Part shown: one piece after another, positions 26,101 through 33,432 of the stretch
Numbering within the stretch: the first letter of the stretch is position 1
Layout: the number at the start of each line of letters is the position of its first letter
DNA from: Micromonospora tulbaghiae
GTDB taxonomy: Bacteria > Actinomycetota > Actinomycetes > Mycobacteriales > Micromonosporaceae
Direction of reading: 5' to 3'
Length of the DNA stretch: 64,000 bases
Assembly: GCF_900091605.1 (NCBI RefSeq)
Contig: NZ_FMCQ01000003.1
Span: forward strand, 122,495-186,494
Made by a program: the position numbers and the translations under genes
Notes under the pieces: generated by a model
Seen by the model: the letters and a program-made list of their open reading frames with translations, nothing else
Told to the model about the DNA's origin: nothing
Database searches by the model: none

Positions 26101-26866
26101 CGCCGACGGCGACGGCGCCGAGGACGGCACCGTGACCGCCACCGACGGTCACCCGGTCTGGGTGGAAGACGAGCGGAAGTGGCTGGACGCCGGCGCGCTG
26201 AAGGCGGGCATGCAACTGCTCACGCCGGACGGCGCCCGCGTCACGGTCATCGCGGTGGTCGCCTACGGTGCCGTCGCCACGGTGCACAACCTCGACGTCG
26301 ACGACATCGACACGTACTACGTCGTCGCCGGTGGCACGCCGGTCCTGGTCCACAACGCGGAAGCCTGCTCGATTCTCGAGCACCGAGCCAAGGAGCTGCA
26401 CGACCTGCGCCGGGACGGCACCGCGGCGGGCTACTTCCAGTGGAAGCTCGGCACGACGGCGGTCGTTCGCAGCAAGAAGGTGCTGCCGGACGGCACGGTC
26501 ACCTACGTCGACGTGGTCGCGGCCAACGGCAAGGGACTGACAGCGGCGCAGAGGGCGGCGCTGCGCGGCAACGAGGAAGAAGCGGTCAACTTCGACGACC
26601 TGCACGCCGAGATGAACGCCCTGAAGCACGCTGTGGACTCGAAGTACGAGCCGCTGCACGGCGCGGCGAGCCGCAACGTCTGCCCCTGGTGTGAGAACTC
26701 GATCCGGGATCGCGGCGGCCGACTCACCGGACGCTCGAAGTGGCGGCAGGCGGTTCCCGCGGCGGGCGGCAAGAAGAAATACCCGAAGGGGCAGCGCGGC
26801 TTCGAGATCTACCGCAACGGCTCACTGTATGGCATCAAGGTGCACGGCGGCACCCTGCTGCTCTGA
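20135..26866 (+). CDS. RHS-repeat polymorphic toxin with Hint and deaminase-like tip
   Basis: 2243 residues. An N-terminal hydrophobic segment (about 14-36) directs export or anchoring. A long body of YD repeats such as TYDRLGRVVEEALW and TYDELGRQKQRLF should form the RHS cocoon. It closes with the core motif LLGARYYDPKTGAFISVDPE near 1760-1780. An Ala-rich linker leads to a Hint autoprocessing domain from C1928 (CNSFLPGTRVLMADGS) through DGHPVWV to VLVHN (N2074). The last 169 residues are the toxin. They carry H2157-A-E2159 and C2183-P-W-C2186, the zinc and proton-shuttle pattern of the cytidine-deaminase superfamily. The ribosome binding site GGAG lies 8 nt upstream of the ATG. The target nucleic acid or nucleotide is unknown. 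Confidence 0.88.
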   Translation: MPEKKKFFSSDRRGFALAASALMLTSFLTYNWVAEALDGERDSQSVAATNFGTVKVDPVPLPADGGAWKGPKKGRWPAAGSTEIVLAGAAGRAVEGKAGSIMVRVKAIPGKKAPDRVRVTSLPEEQSTKLGLSGPVLAVEGDQPGDVETEVDFDSFSQMYGGGWAGRLNLSRLPACAATTPQKAECQDAVPLKTAKQATTLAAPMALTAAGPTMLALSADTESGEGDYKASDLQASGSWTAGDSSGAFNYSSAINVPPAPGPVPAVALNYSSQMVDGRMAGNNNQASWAGDGWDYTPGYIERSYVTCQDDVDKVAGKDPNNKDKKTLDQCWKDKSPNITVSLSGTNTALVKDDATDTWRPAADANWKVELEGSPAKKGTATTERWIITTPDGTRNFFAAEVATSNSRWSVPVFGNHDGEDCHADAFKDSSCQQVWRWLLDKQIDVHGNMTRYFYKKETGHYGAAGDKSNRVSFDRGGNLERIEYGLHTAYPDVAATGRVIFSTADRCFATECYSDGKPVTANWPDVPWDKECTAEPCTDKLAPVFYSIKRLAKITTQIRTSATGFDPVESWTLDQEFKAPKAARSASLWLKSITHAGHVGGTVTDPPVVFTGVELANQVNAIAGTEFFSRWRIQNVRTESGADIFVSYSDADCDANDLPAVENNSRLCYPVYWTPDGYWDPTRDWFRKYVVKEVTTYENTAGQPPVTTRYAYSNEGTNTNVLWGWDDGEFTKKKHRTYGQWRGYSRVTATVGGTQAPLVTRKQFFRGLDDQPLPGDKTRSVQVIDSAGTSYTDQPALAGSTLEVASLDGTAVVESSITSYWVKQTATRTRTGGSDRAYKIAPSVKKERRLLAPGTWEQTETRTTYDDEGYAEVAYELGDTSKTGDESCTRNTYVQNEALWLRGLVSRSETVSKACGATVSRPADIVADVKTYYDGSDTHGAVPSKGKATRVDTLDEWMNGAPKYTVTTRAAFDALGRPTSNTDSLGKTSKTYYTPAGPGPVTQTRTRNALEHEVITDQNPAWATPTSILDANKKRTDLEHDPMGRLAKVWLPGRAKTVTPNLEFSYLVRNNGPLVVTTKRLGPNNNQISEVGLFDSLYRSVQVQEDAQKDKDGKDARLVTGTGYNDRGQVEYKSDGNYALGRPGPGLVNITPGEDRSRTVSTYDRLGRVVEEALWSHNVRKWGTTTAYGGSSLGWQVAVTPPKGGTATATIENVDGDVIEEREFHGPKPEGPFDKTSYTYTPRGDVETVVKGALTWRYEYDLRGREIKTVDPDKGTTVLEYNNGDDVTKSTDAEGDVVSTTYDELGRQKQRLFNGVKAAEWTYDTVAKGHLSKSTSIVDGHSFTKEIFEYSDAYQVVDEEVAIPAMPGLTGLAGTYVATYTYTANGLPLRSSLPKIGPMEKEGLTRTYDDLGNVVKLAGTSSPSGTARTYVDRTTYSPYGEVLNRWLGTPVGDKPQAYQNYVYDDATRRLSEFRFDRDGSVPNVATVAYDYDEVGNVRSIANRPVDADKSPRSGEEDVQCFTYDHLRRLTEAWTQVATECAGPTAAGGKAPYWKTWAFDEHGSRTTTSNKLTGKTSIYGYAAGAQPHGVRTIATGEQVDHYDWDKRGNLKYRKVGDRTETFQWSPHGKLTKISGPEGDTTMVYDVDGNRIARIDSTGAATAFLFGNEYTSSPTNTSATRYYEHAGDTIASRTDTTSRKGDIIWLASDAQDSATWAVNSVTRAATIKYNDPYGNPRDGSPTPQWPSGQRGFVGGINDPTGLTLLGARYYDPKTGAFISVDPEIDEHDPQRLHPYAYSNNNPTTFSDPDGLFWGSIKNGIQKTASAVANGAKAATKAVVDNAGTIASVAGTVAMVAAVLPPPAQVVAAAAGAVAAVAGAIDTAKSCVGGDVGGCASGIAGMVPGVRQAKNAARGIGSLKNAAKGAFAKGCNSFLPGTRVLMADGSTKPIEDVDVDDQVVARDPETGEDGIRPVTSLITGTGEKQLVKITIDADGDGAEDGTVTATDGHPVWVEDERKWLDAGALKAGMQLLTPDGARVTVIAVVAYGAVATVHNLDVDDIDTYYVVAGGTPVLVHNAEACSILEHRAKELHDLRRDGTAAGYFQWKLGTTAVVRSKKVLPDGTVTYVDVVAANGKGLTAAQRAALRGNEEEAVNFDDLHAEMNALKHAVDSKYEPLHGAASRNVCPWCENSIRDRGGRLTGRSKWRQAVPAAGGKKKYPKGQRGFEIYRNGSLYGIKVHGGTLLL

Positions 26867-26870
26867 GCAC

Positions 26871-26905
26871 CGGGCTGCCCGGCGCTAGCGACGCCGGGCA
26901 GCCCG
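26871..26905 (+). terminator. Strong hairpin between toxin and immunity candidate
   Basis: Perfect 14-bp stem CGGGCTGCCCGGCG / CGCCGGGCAGCCCG with a 7-nt loop, starting 4 bp after the RHS stop codon. It should end toxin transcription before the next gene. Confidence 0.85.
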
Positions 26906-26917
26906 ACCCATCGTCGA

Positions 26918-26923
26918 TAGAAT
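26918..26923 (+). promoter_or_regulatory. -10 box of the immunity candidate
   Basis: TAGAAT lies 6 nt upstream of GTG at 26930 with no ribosome binding site between, which fits an independent leaderless promoter. The -35 would fall inside the hairpin and is not recognisable. Confidence 0.55.
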
Positions 26924-26929
26924 GCCGCC

Positions 26930-28057
26930 GTGATTCGTGAGATGCGCTTCGTCGTGACGGTGCCGGATGAGGTCTCGGCCCGTGCCGTCGCCGAGAAGCT
27001 GGCCGAGCGCGGCCACCTGCTTGTCGCGGTACGGGAGGTGCCGACCGACCCGCTGGAGGGTCGCTTCGCCGGCTGGTGGCGAGTCCACTCGCTGGCCGTG
27101 GATCCGCCCTACGAGGGTCCGCTGGAGGTCTCACCGGCCGAGAAGAAGGCCGTTGCGGCAATTGCCCGGAAGTACGGCGGGCAGGTCAACTCGGCGTGCG
27201 GCCAGTTTCCGGACAAGGCGATCGAGCGTTTCTCCCGGGAGGGCCTCGCGCACGAGCTCGACCGGGCCGAGGCCGACCGGATCCGCGCGGAGCTCGTCGG
27301 CGGGCAGACCGCCGTCGCGCCGTCTTTGCCCGCGCCTCCCGGACTCAAGTGCGGTGGTTTCCGTCGTCCTGCCGCCGATCTTCGCGCGGCCGCCGAGGTG
27401 GTGCCCTTCGAGGGCCGCACCTTCGACGGTGTGGGCGACCTGATCGCAGCGATCGCGAGCGACGCGTTCCCGCAGGGCTCGGTGGTGCCCGCCACCCCGG
27501 GGGCGGTGCCGCGGCTGGCCGCGCTGGCAGGTGCCGACGGGGTGAGCGACTTCTACCGGGCGATGACGCTCATGGTGCTGTTCCAGATGAGCACCGCGGG
27601 TCGGCGGCGGCTGGCCTACCAGGCGGACGCCCCGGAAGACGGCGGTGCCGAGACGCCCGTGGAGACGGCGACCCGGGCCGCGGTCGCGGCGGTGCTGCCC
27701 GGTCTCGCCGTGGGCCGCAGCGAACTGGCCGAGTTCCTCCTCGCCGGGCTGTCCGCGGCCACGCGGGAGGCGGGGGCCGGAATGCCGGCCGGCCTGGAGC
27801 GGATCGCGGGGCGGTACGCGGGCACCGCCCGCATCCCGGTGGTGAACCTGATCCGGGCCGTGGCTGACGGCGCCGAAGAGCCCATGCGGACCGCCACCGC
27901 AGCGGTGGTGGCGGCCCTGCCCGAGGTGGTCGACGGCCTGCAGAGCACAAAGGCATCGGTTGAGGGGCGGGCACTCGACACGCTCGACACCGTGCTGCAG
28001 TGGGAGCTGGACAACGCTCGGCTGTCCAAGCTGGGCTCGGTCTTCGGCCCTCGCTGA
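26930..28057 (+). CDS. Candidate immunity protein for the RHS toxin
   Basis: 375-residue cytosolic protein directly downstream of the toxin. The first 100 residues (MRFVVTVPDEVSARAVAEKLAERG, then VREVP...GWWRVHSLAV and AEKKAVAAIARKYGG) suggest an alpha/beta fold, loosely like the RraB family. The remainder is Ala/Leu-rich helices, possibly a repeat scaffold. It has no signal peptide, as expected for neutralising a toxin in the producer or recipient cytoplasm. It is separated from the toxin by a hairpin and has its own leaderless -10 box, so it can be expressed alone. The immunity role is inferred from position only. Confidence 0.6.
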   Translation: MIREMRFVVTVPDEVSARAVAEKLAERGHLLVAVREVPTDPLEGRFAGWWRVHSLAVDPPYEGPLEVSPAEKKAVAAIARKYGGQVNSACGQFPDKAIERFSREGLAHELDRAEADRIRAELVGGQTAVAPSLPAPPGLKCGGFRRPAADLRAAAEVVPFEGRTFDGVGDLIAAIASDAFPQGSVVPATPGAVPRLAALAGADGVSDFYRAMTLMVLFQMSTAGRRRLAYQADAPEDGGAETPVETATRAAVAAVLPGLAVGRSELAEFLLAGLSAATREAGAGMPAGLERIAGRYAGTARIPVVNLIRAVADGAEEPMRTATAAVVAALPEVVDGLQSTKASVEGRALDTLDTVLQWELDNARLSKLGSVFGPR

Positions 28058-28135
28058 TGACCGCCGGCCCACCGGCGGTGTGCCAGCAATCCGGGTGGTG
28101 CCGGCCGGCAATGGGCTGAACCGGCCGGAATCCGC

Positions 28136-28624
28136 TCAACCGGCCCCCCGGCCGGCGAGCACCAGGGCCCAGCACAGCGCGCCGAACGCGGCCGTGCTCG
28201 CCAGCGTCCGCACCACGTTCCAGGTGACCCAGGCGGACTCGAAGCGCTCCCGCGCCGCAGCGGGATCCGCCACCCCGGCCGCCGCGAGCGCGTCGTTCAG
28301 CGGCACGTTCACCGCCACGGTGACGACGAACATCACCAGGTACAGCGCGAGTCCGGCGACGATCCACGGCAGCGCCGGCCGGGCCGCCCCGCGCCACGCC
28401 AGCACCGCCGCGAACGCGGCCAGCACCGGCGTACCCAGGAAGGCCAGCAGGAACCAGCCGTTGACGATGGTGACGTTGATGCGCTGCATGGCGTCCACGA
28501 ACGTGCGGTCGTCCGCGCCGCGCAGCGCCGGCATCACGGCGTACGCGAACGCGGCGACCAGGCCCGCCATCAGCCCGGCCCCGACTGTGGCGCCGACCAG
28601 CGTCAGTTGTTGTACGAGTCGCAT
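28136..28624 (-). CDS. DUF1772-type membrane protein
   Basis: 162 residues with four membrane helices. The pattern of helix 1 (VGAGLMAGLVAAFAYAVMPAL), the segment QRINVTIVNGWFLLAFLGTP, NVPLNDALAA and a C-terminal helix matches DUF1772 (anthrone oxygenase-like) proteins, which lack a proven general function. ATG at 28624 is preceded by GAGG at 4-5 nt; the upstream in-frame start at 28687 is less supported. It is divergent from an AraC-type regulator 71 bp away, which may control it. Confidence 0.8.
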   Translation of the reverse strand: MRLVQQLTLVGATVGAGLMAGLVAAFAYAVMPALRGADDRTFVDAMQRINVTIVNGWFLLAFLGTPVLAAFAAVLAWRGAARPALPWIVAGLALYLVMFVVTVAVNVPLNDALAAAGVADPAAARERFESAWVTWNVVRTLASTAAFGALCWALVLAGRGAG

Positions 28625-28695
28625 GTCCTCATCGAACCGCCACGCGGTGAGACGGCCCATGGTCAGAACGCGCGATCCTGTGTTCAATCGTCTCC

Positions 28696-29640
28696 GTGGA
28701 CGCCGTTTCCGGTCTGCTCGACGGTCCCCGTGCGCGGGGCGCCTTCCTGCTGCGCTCGATCCTCACTCCGCCCTGGTCGATGCTGATCCGGGACGAGGCG
28801 CCGCTCACGCTCGTCGCCGTGGTGCGCGGAGACGGCTGGATCGTGCCGGAGGAGGGCGAGTCCGCGCGGCTGACCGGCGGTGACGTGGCGATCGTGCGCG
28901 GCCCGGCCCCGTACACCGTGGCGGACGATCCGGCCACGGCGCCGCAGGTGGTGGTGCACCCGGGCCAGCGCTGCACCACGCCGGACGGGCGCGAGCTGTT
29001 CGCGATGACGCGCTGGGGCGTACGCACCTGGGGCAACGGGCCGGACGGCCGGACCGTGCTGCTCACCGGCACGTACCCGGTGCGGGGGACTGTCGGGAAG
29101 CGCTTGCTGGACGCGCTGCCGTCGCTCGCGGTGGTCCGGCGCGAGTCCTGGGACACGCCGCTGGTGCCGCTGCTGGCCGCCGAGATCGTCAAGGACGACC
29201 CCGGCCAGGAGGCGGTGCTCGACCGTCTGCTCGACCTGCTGCTCATCGCCGCGTTGCGCGAGTGGTTCGCCCGGCCCGGTGCCTCCGCGCCCGCCTGGTA
29301 CCGGGCGTACGCCGATCCGGTGGTCGGCCGCGCGCTGCGGATGCTGCACCACGACCCGGCCCGGCCGTGGACTGTGGCGTCGCTCGCCGCCGAGGTGGGG
29401 ATGTCCCGGGCGGCGCTGGCCCGGCGTTTCACCGGGCTGGTCGGCGAGCCGCCCATGTCGTACCTGACGGGCTGGCGGCTGGCGCTCGCCGCCGACCTGC
29501 TCCGCGAGCCCGGTGCGACAGTCGGTGCGGTGGCGCGGCGGGTCGGCTACGGAAGTTCGTTCGCCCTGAGTACGGCGTTCAAACGCCGGTACGGCGTGAG
29601 CCCGCGCCGGCACGTCGACCCGGTTAGATTGGCCGGATGA
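28696..29640 (+). CDS. AraC-family regulator with cupin sensor
   Basis: 314 residues. The N-terminal half (about 1-190) is a cupin of the AraC-associated type (LTLVAVVRGDGWIVP, LTGGDVAIVRGPAPYTVAD) for ligand sensing. The C-terminal AraC domain (about 205-310) has two helix-turn-helix units, TVASLAAEVGMSRAALARRF and VGAVARRVGYGSSFALSTAFKRRYGVSPRRH. A downstream VOC gene overlaps its stop codon by 4 nt (ATGA), and the DUF1772 gene is divergent. Both are likely targets, a common arrangement for AraC regulators of small detoxification genes. Confidence 0.9.
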   Translation: MDAVSGLLDGPRARGAFLLRSILTPPWSMLIRDEAPLTLVAVVRGDGWIVPEEGESARLTGGDVAIVRGPAPYTVADDPATAPQVVVHPGQRCTTPDGRELFAMTRWGVRTWGNGPDGRTVLLTGTYPVRGTVGKRLLDALPSLAVVRRESWDTPLVPLLAAEIVKDDPGQEAVLDRLLDLLLIAALREWFARPGASAPAWYRAYADPVVGRALRMLHHDPARPWTVASLAAEVGMSRAALARRFTGLVGEPPMSYLTGWRLALAADLLREPGATVGAVARRVGYGSSFALSTAFKRRYGVSPRRHVDPVRLAG

Positions 29641-29978
29641 CTGTCGATCTGTTCGCCGGCGTCCCGGTGCGCGACCTCGCGGTGGCGACGGCCTGGTACG
29701 AGCGGCTGTTCGGCGCCCCGCCGCAGTTCCGGCCCGACGACAGCGAGGCGGTGTGGGAGCTGGCCGAGCACCGTTACCTCTACGTCGACGTGCGGCCCGA
29801 GCACGCCGGGCACGCCATGCAGACGGTCTTCGTCGACGACCTCGACTCCCGCGTGGCCGCGATCGCCGCCCGTGGTCTGACACCGGCCGCGCAGGAGACC
29901 TACGACAACGGCGTCCGCAAGGTGATCTTCCACGACCCGGACGGCAACGAGATCGGCTTCGGCGGCGGCCCGGCCTGA
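29637..29978 (+). CDS. VOC (glyoxalase/bleomycin-resistance fold) protein
   Basis: 113 residues with two beta-alpha-beta-beta-beta modules: VPVRDLAVATAWYERLFGAPPQF in the first, and VDDLDSRVAAIAARGL then KVIFHDPDGNEIGFGG in the second. The closing Glu in DPDGNEIGF is the usual metal ligand. The partner His/Glu in the first module is not clear, so activity is uncertain. It is translationally coupled to the AraC regulator through an ATGA overlap. The substrate is unknown. Confidence 0.85.
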   Translation: MTVDLFAGVPVRDLAVATAWYERLFGAPPQFRPDDSEAVWELAEHRYLYVDVRPEHAGHAMQTVFVDDLDSRVAAIAARGLTPAAQETYDNGVRKVIFHDPDGNEIGFGGGPA

Positions 29979-30020
29979 CGGTCCGGCCGGGCCGCGTGGA
30001 TTCGCGCCCCGGCCGGGACG

Positions 30021-32375
30021 TCAGCGGGGACGCCGTGTCTTCGGCAGGTCGAACTGGTCCGCCCGGCGGCAGTCCTTCGGGCCGCCGATCGCCTGCGGGC
30101 CGACCTCCTCAAGCGCCTTGCGGGCACGCTGGCGGCCCAGGTTCCAGGCGTACCAGGGATCGGGTCCGGCGAGGTCGTCGGCGATCCAGCTCAGCGTGCA
30201 CCGGCGCACCGGGTCGGGAAGCTTGGCCAGCGCCGGGGTGGCGTCGGCGGACAGCGCCCGCAGGTACCACGCGTCGATCTTGCCGGTCTGCTCGTACCGC
30301 AGCGTGTTGCGGCGGGCGACGTAGTCCTCCGGGTTCAGCACGGCCAGGCCGAGCAGCATCGCCACCGCCAGCGCGAGCGTGGTGCCGGGAATCCACCGGC
30401 CCTTCCACCGGACACCGGCCGCGAGGATCATCAGGAAGACCGTGCCGAGCAGCATCTCGAACGCCATCACGAAGATCCGCTCGCCGGTGAAGCTGTAGAC
30501 CTTCTGGTACGTCCACATCCGGGACAGCGCCGACGCCACGATCACCACGCTCAGCGCGCTGATCAGCCCGAGCAGCACACGCAGCAGGATGCGCTCGACC
30601 GGCTGCTCCCGGCGTGCCCAGCGACTCACCCCGCCGAGCACCGCCACCGTCAGCAGCGTGACGAACAGCAGTTGCCAGAAGCCGCTGCGCGCGTACTCGG
30701 CGTAGCTGAGCCCGGCGACCCGCTGCACGTGCCGCTGGCCGCCGAAGAGCGTGGTGAACTGCACCGCCACGAACCCGGCGAACAGCAGCGTGAGCGCGCC
30801 GATGGCGGGGGCCCACTCCAGCAGCCCGAGACGGCGCTCACCGGCGCGATCCACCGTGGACAGATCCGGCGGCGCGGCGAGCGTGTAGAGCGCGGCGACA
30901 GCGATCAGCCCGCCCACCACGGCCAGGAACAGCCAGCCGAACACCGTACCGAGGTTGATCTCGGGAACGAGCGAGCCGAGCGCCTCGGAGAACGCCGCGT
31001 CGGCCGACGCGAGCAGGCTGCCGAAGACCACGAGCACCACGACCGTGGCGACGACCGAGACGGTCACCTTGCGCACCGTCGCCTCCTGCGGCGAGGCGGT
31101 GATGTGCCGGCGTACCCAGGGCAGGCCCCGCAACGCCGCGAACGGCGTCGCCACCAGGCCGAACAGGATCGAGCGCACCAGCCGCCCGCCGATGATCGCG
31201 AGGGTGGCACAGCCGAGCGCGCCGAGCACGCAGAACGTCACGAGCCACCAGGCGTTGCGGAACGCCGGCACGGCGATCAGGGCCAGGGCAGCCACCGCCC
31301 ACCCGGCCCGGATGAGCTTGTCGGCGCGCGGCAGATCCGCGGTCCGAGACCGGACCGCCAGCACCACCGCGAGCGTGAGCGTGAGCCACCCCAGGAACCA
31401 GCCCACGCCGACGCGACCCAGCGGCACGAAGACCGCGCTGCCGACCGCGGCGGCCAGCACCGCGAGCGGCGCCGCCCGCCCGGTCGCCGCCTTCGGGCCG
31501 GGCCACTTCGCGCCGAGGAACGAGGTCCGCGGCACCGGAGGTCGCGGCGTCCAGCCCGGCGCCTGCGGCTGGCCACCCCAACCCACGCCGGCGTACGGCG
31601 GCGCGGGCGGCCCGACGCCGTGCGGAGGCGGCGTGCCCGGGGCGCGTTGAGTACCCGGCGCGGGCGGCGGCCCGGAGGCCGGCTGCGCGCCCGGCGCGGT
31701 CCATGCCCCAGAGGCAGGCTGCGCGCCCGGAGAGGGAACAGGCGTCTGGGCACCGGCGGCAGGCGCCTGCGTGGCGCCGGACGGGCCGGTAACCGGTGGC
31801 GTGCCGGGGGAGCCGGCAGGAGTCTCCGGGCCGGCCTGCTCGCGGCGAGCCGCCGGAACGGCGTCCGGCGGGGCGGCGACAGGCTCTCCGCCCGTCGGGC
31901 GGTCGGCGGCGGGCTTCCCAGCCTCGGTCGCTGCTGTCGCACCGTCCTCGACCGGTGTGGACCCGGGCGCGGCGGTCGGGCCGCCCGCGCCGGAGGAAGG
32001 GACCGAGCCCTCGGCCGGTGTGGGCGGGGCGGCGGCGGCCGGACCGCTCGCGGCGGCGGCTGGGCCGGCGCCCTCCACCGGGGAGCGCTCGGCGGCGGGC
32101 GCCGTCGCCTGGGCGGGCACCGCCGCCACCGGCTGGCCGGGCGCGGGGACCAGTGGGAGGAACAACGCGTACCCCTGGGTGCCGGGCGGCACGGTGACCG
32201 GAATGGCCCAGCCGGGCTGCCCCTCGGCGCCCGGCCAGGGCACCGGCGTGGGAGCGCCCTCCATGGTGGGCAGGACCAGCAGGTACGGCTGCGCGGGGGC
32301 GGGGACGTCGCCCGGCGCGGGCCCGGCCGCGGGGGCGGCGCGGGACGGCTCGGGGGACGGGGCCGGCTCGGACAA
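30021..32375 (-). CDS. DUF4153/DUF4173 polytopic membrane protein
   Basis: 784 residues. The first 300 are a Pro/Ala/Gly-rich cytoplasmic tail with repeated GAQPASG-type units. A membrane region with about 12 helices follows. The C-terminal block (SRMWTYQKVYSFTGERIFVM, then NPEDYVARRNTLRYEQTGKIDAWYL) is the signature of the DUF4153/4173 family, which has no established activity. TTG at 32375 has GAGGAG upstream and appears to be the start. It is divergent from the LPMO gene. Low complexity in the N-terminus may vary between strains. Confidence 0.85.
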   Translation of the reverse strand: MSEPAPSPEPSRAAPAAGPAPGDVPAPAQPYLLVLPTMEGAPTPVPWPGAEGQPGWAIPVTVPPGTQGYALFLPLVPAPGQPVAAVPAQATAPAAERSPVEGAGPAAAASGPAAAAPPTPAEGSVPSSGAGGPTAAPGSTPVEDGATAATEAGKPAADRPTGGEPVAAPPDAVPAARREQAGPETPAGSPGTPPVTGPSGATQAPAAGAQTPVPSPGAQPASGAWTAPGAQPASGPPPAPGTQRAPGTPPPHGVGPPAPPYAGVGWGGQPQAPGWTPRPPVPRTSFLGAKWPGPKAATGRAAPLAVLAAAVGSAVFVPLGRVGVGWFLGWLTLTLAVVLAVRSRTADLPRADKLIRAGWAVAALALIAVPAFRNAWWLVTFCVLGALGCATLAIIGGRLVRSILFGLVATPFAALRGLPWVRRHITASPQEATVRKVTVSVVATVVVLVVFGSLLASADAAFSEALGSLVPEINLGTVFGWLFLAVVGGLIAVAALYTLAAPPDLSTVDRAGERRLGLLEWAPAIGALTLLFAGFVAVQFTTLFGGQRHVQRVAGLSYAEYARSGFWQLLFVTLLTVAVLGGVSRWARREQPVERILLRVLLGLISALSVVIVASALSRMWTYQKVYSFTGERIFVMAFEMLLGTVFLMILAAGVRWKGRWIPGTTLALAVAMLLGLAVLNPEDYVARRNTLRYEQTGKIDAWYLRALSADATPALAKLPDPVRRCTLSWIADDLAGPDPWYAWNLGRQRARKALEEVGPQAIGGPKDCRRADQFDLPKTRRPR

Positions 32376-32528
32376 GGGACGCTCCTCGATCAGGGTTTCG
32401 TCACTGTAGGGCCCCTCCGGCGTCCGTCGCCGCCCCGGTTGTCCGTTCGGTCATGTCGCCTCGGCCGATCGGCGCGGATCGAACCTTTGGCGGCTCGCGG
32501 CCGTACCACTGCGCGGGAGGTCGATCAC

Positions 32529-33431
32529 ATGGCCGCACGTCGCGCGCTCGCCGCGCTCGCCGCCGTCGCGGCGACGGTGCCGCTGGGCGCCGCGCCGGCC
32601 GCGGCGCACGGTGCGCCGACCAGCCCGCTGAGCCGGGCCGCCGCGTGCGGACCCGAGGGTGGCCGGGCACAGACGCCCGCCTGCCGGGCCGCGATCGCCG
32701 CCGGAGCGGCGGTACGCGAATGGGACAACATCCGGGTCGCCCGCGTCGACGGGCGGGACCGGGAACTCATCCCGGACGGGGAGCTGTGCAGCGGCGGGCT
32801 GTCCGCGTACCGGGGACTGGACCTGCCGCGCGCCGACTGGCCCGCCACCACGCTCACAGCCGGTGCCCGGCACACGTTCCGCTACCGCACCACCATCCCG
32901 CACCGGGGCACGTTCCGGTACTACGTCACCACCGGCTCGTACTCGCCGAAGCGGTTGCTGACCTGGGCGGACCTGGAGAAGAAGCCGTTCCTTCAGGTCA
33001 CCGACCCGCCGATCCGCGCGGGCGCGTACGAGATGCGCGGCCGGTTGCCCGCCGGGCGTACCGGCCGGCACCTCGTCTACGTCATCTGGCAGAACTCGGA
33101 CACCCAGGACACGTACTACTCCTGCTCGGACGTGATCTTCCGGGCGGCGCGCGGTACGCCGGACCCGTCCCCGGCAGCGCCGAAGGCGAGCGCGTCGCCT
33201 CCGCGTACCCTCGCCGGGGCGGCGACCGACGACGAGCCTGCGGTGCCGGTCGCGACGGTGACCGACGGCGGACCGCTGTCCCGGCCGCTCGTGGTCGGCG
33301 CGGCGGCGCTCGTCGTCGCGCTGCTCGCGGCGGCGGTGGTCGGGCTGCGGCTGAGCCGCACCGGTGGGCCGCCGCCCGGGCGGCCGTGCGGTGTCCGCAA
33401 CCACCGCGCCGGGCGGCGCCGGATCTGGTGA
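32529..33431 (+). CDS. AA10 lytic polysaccharide monooxygenase, membrane-anchored
   Basis: 300 residues. A signal peptide ending PAAA exposes His27 (HGAPTSPLSR) as the mature N-terminus, the first copper ligand of the histidine brace. The second ligand is H115 (ARHTFRYRT). The core (about 27-200) includes YVIWQNSDTQDTYYSCSDVIF, typical of AA10 enzymes that oxidise chitin or cellulose. Instead of a carbohydrate-binding module, a Pro/Ala linker leads to a C-terminal membrane helix (about 255-280) and a basic tail, predicting a cell-surface anchored enzyme. The ribosome binding site GGGAGG lies 9 nt upstream. Confidence 0.88.
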   Translation: MAARRALAALAAVAATVPLGAAPAAAHGAPTSPLSRAAACGPEGGRAQTPACRAAIAAGAAVREWDNIRVARVDGRDRELIPDGELCSGGLSAYRGLDLPRADWPATTLTAGARHTFRYRTTIPHRGTFRYYVTTGSYSPKRLLTWADLEKKPFLQVTDPPIRAGAYEMRGRLPAGRTGRHLVYVIWQNSDTQDTYYSCSDVIFRAARGTPDPSPAAPKASASPPRTLAGAATDDEPAVPVATVTDGGPLSRPLVVGAAALVVALLAAAVVGLRLSRTGGPPPGRPCGVRNHRAGRRRIW

Positions 33432-33432
33432 C

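Noticed and set aside
14436..28057. Integrated element bounded by a duplicated tRNA-Ala 3' end
   Set aside because: I did not find a second copy of the tRNA 3' segment in the window, so attachment sites are not claimed.
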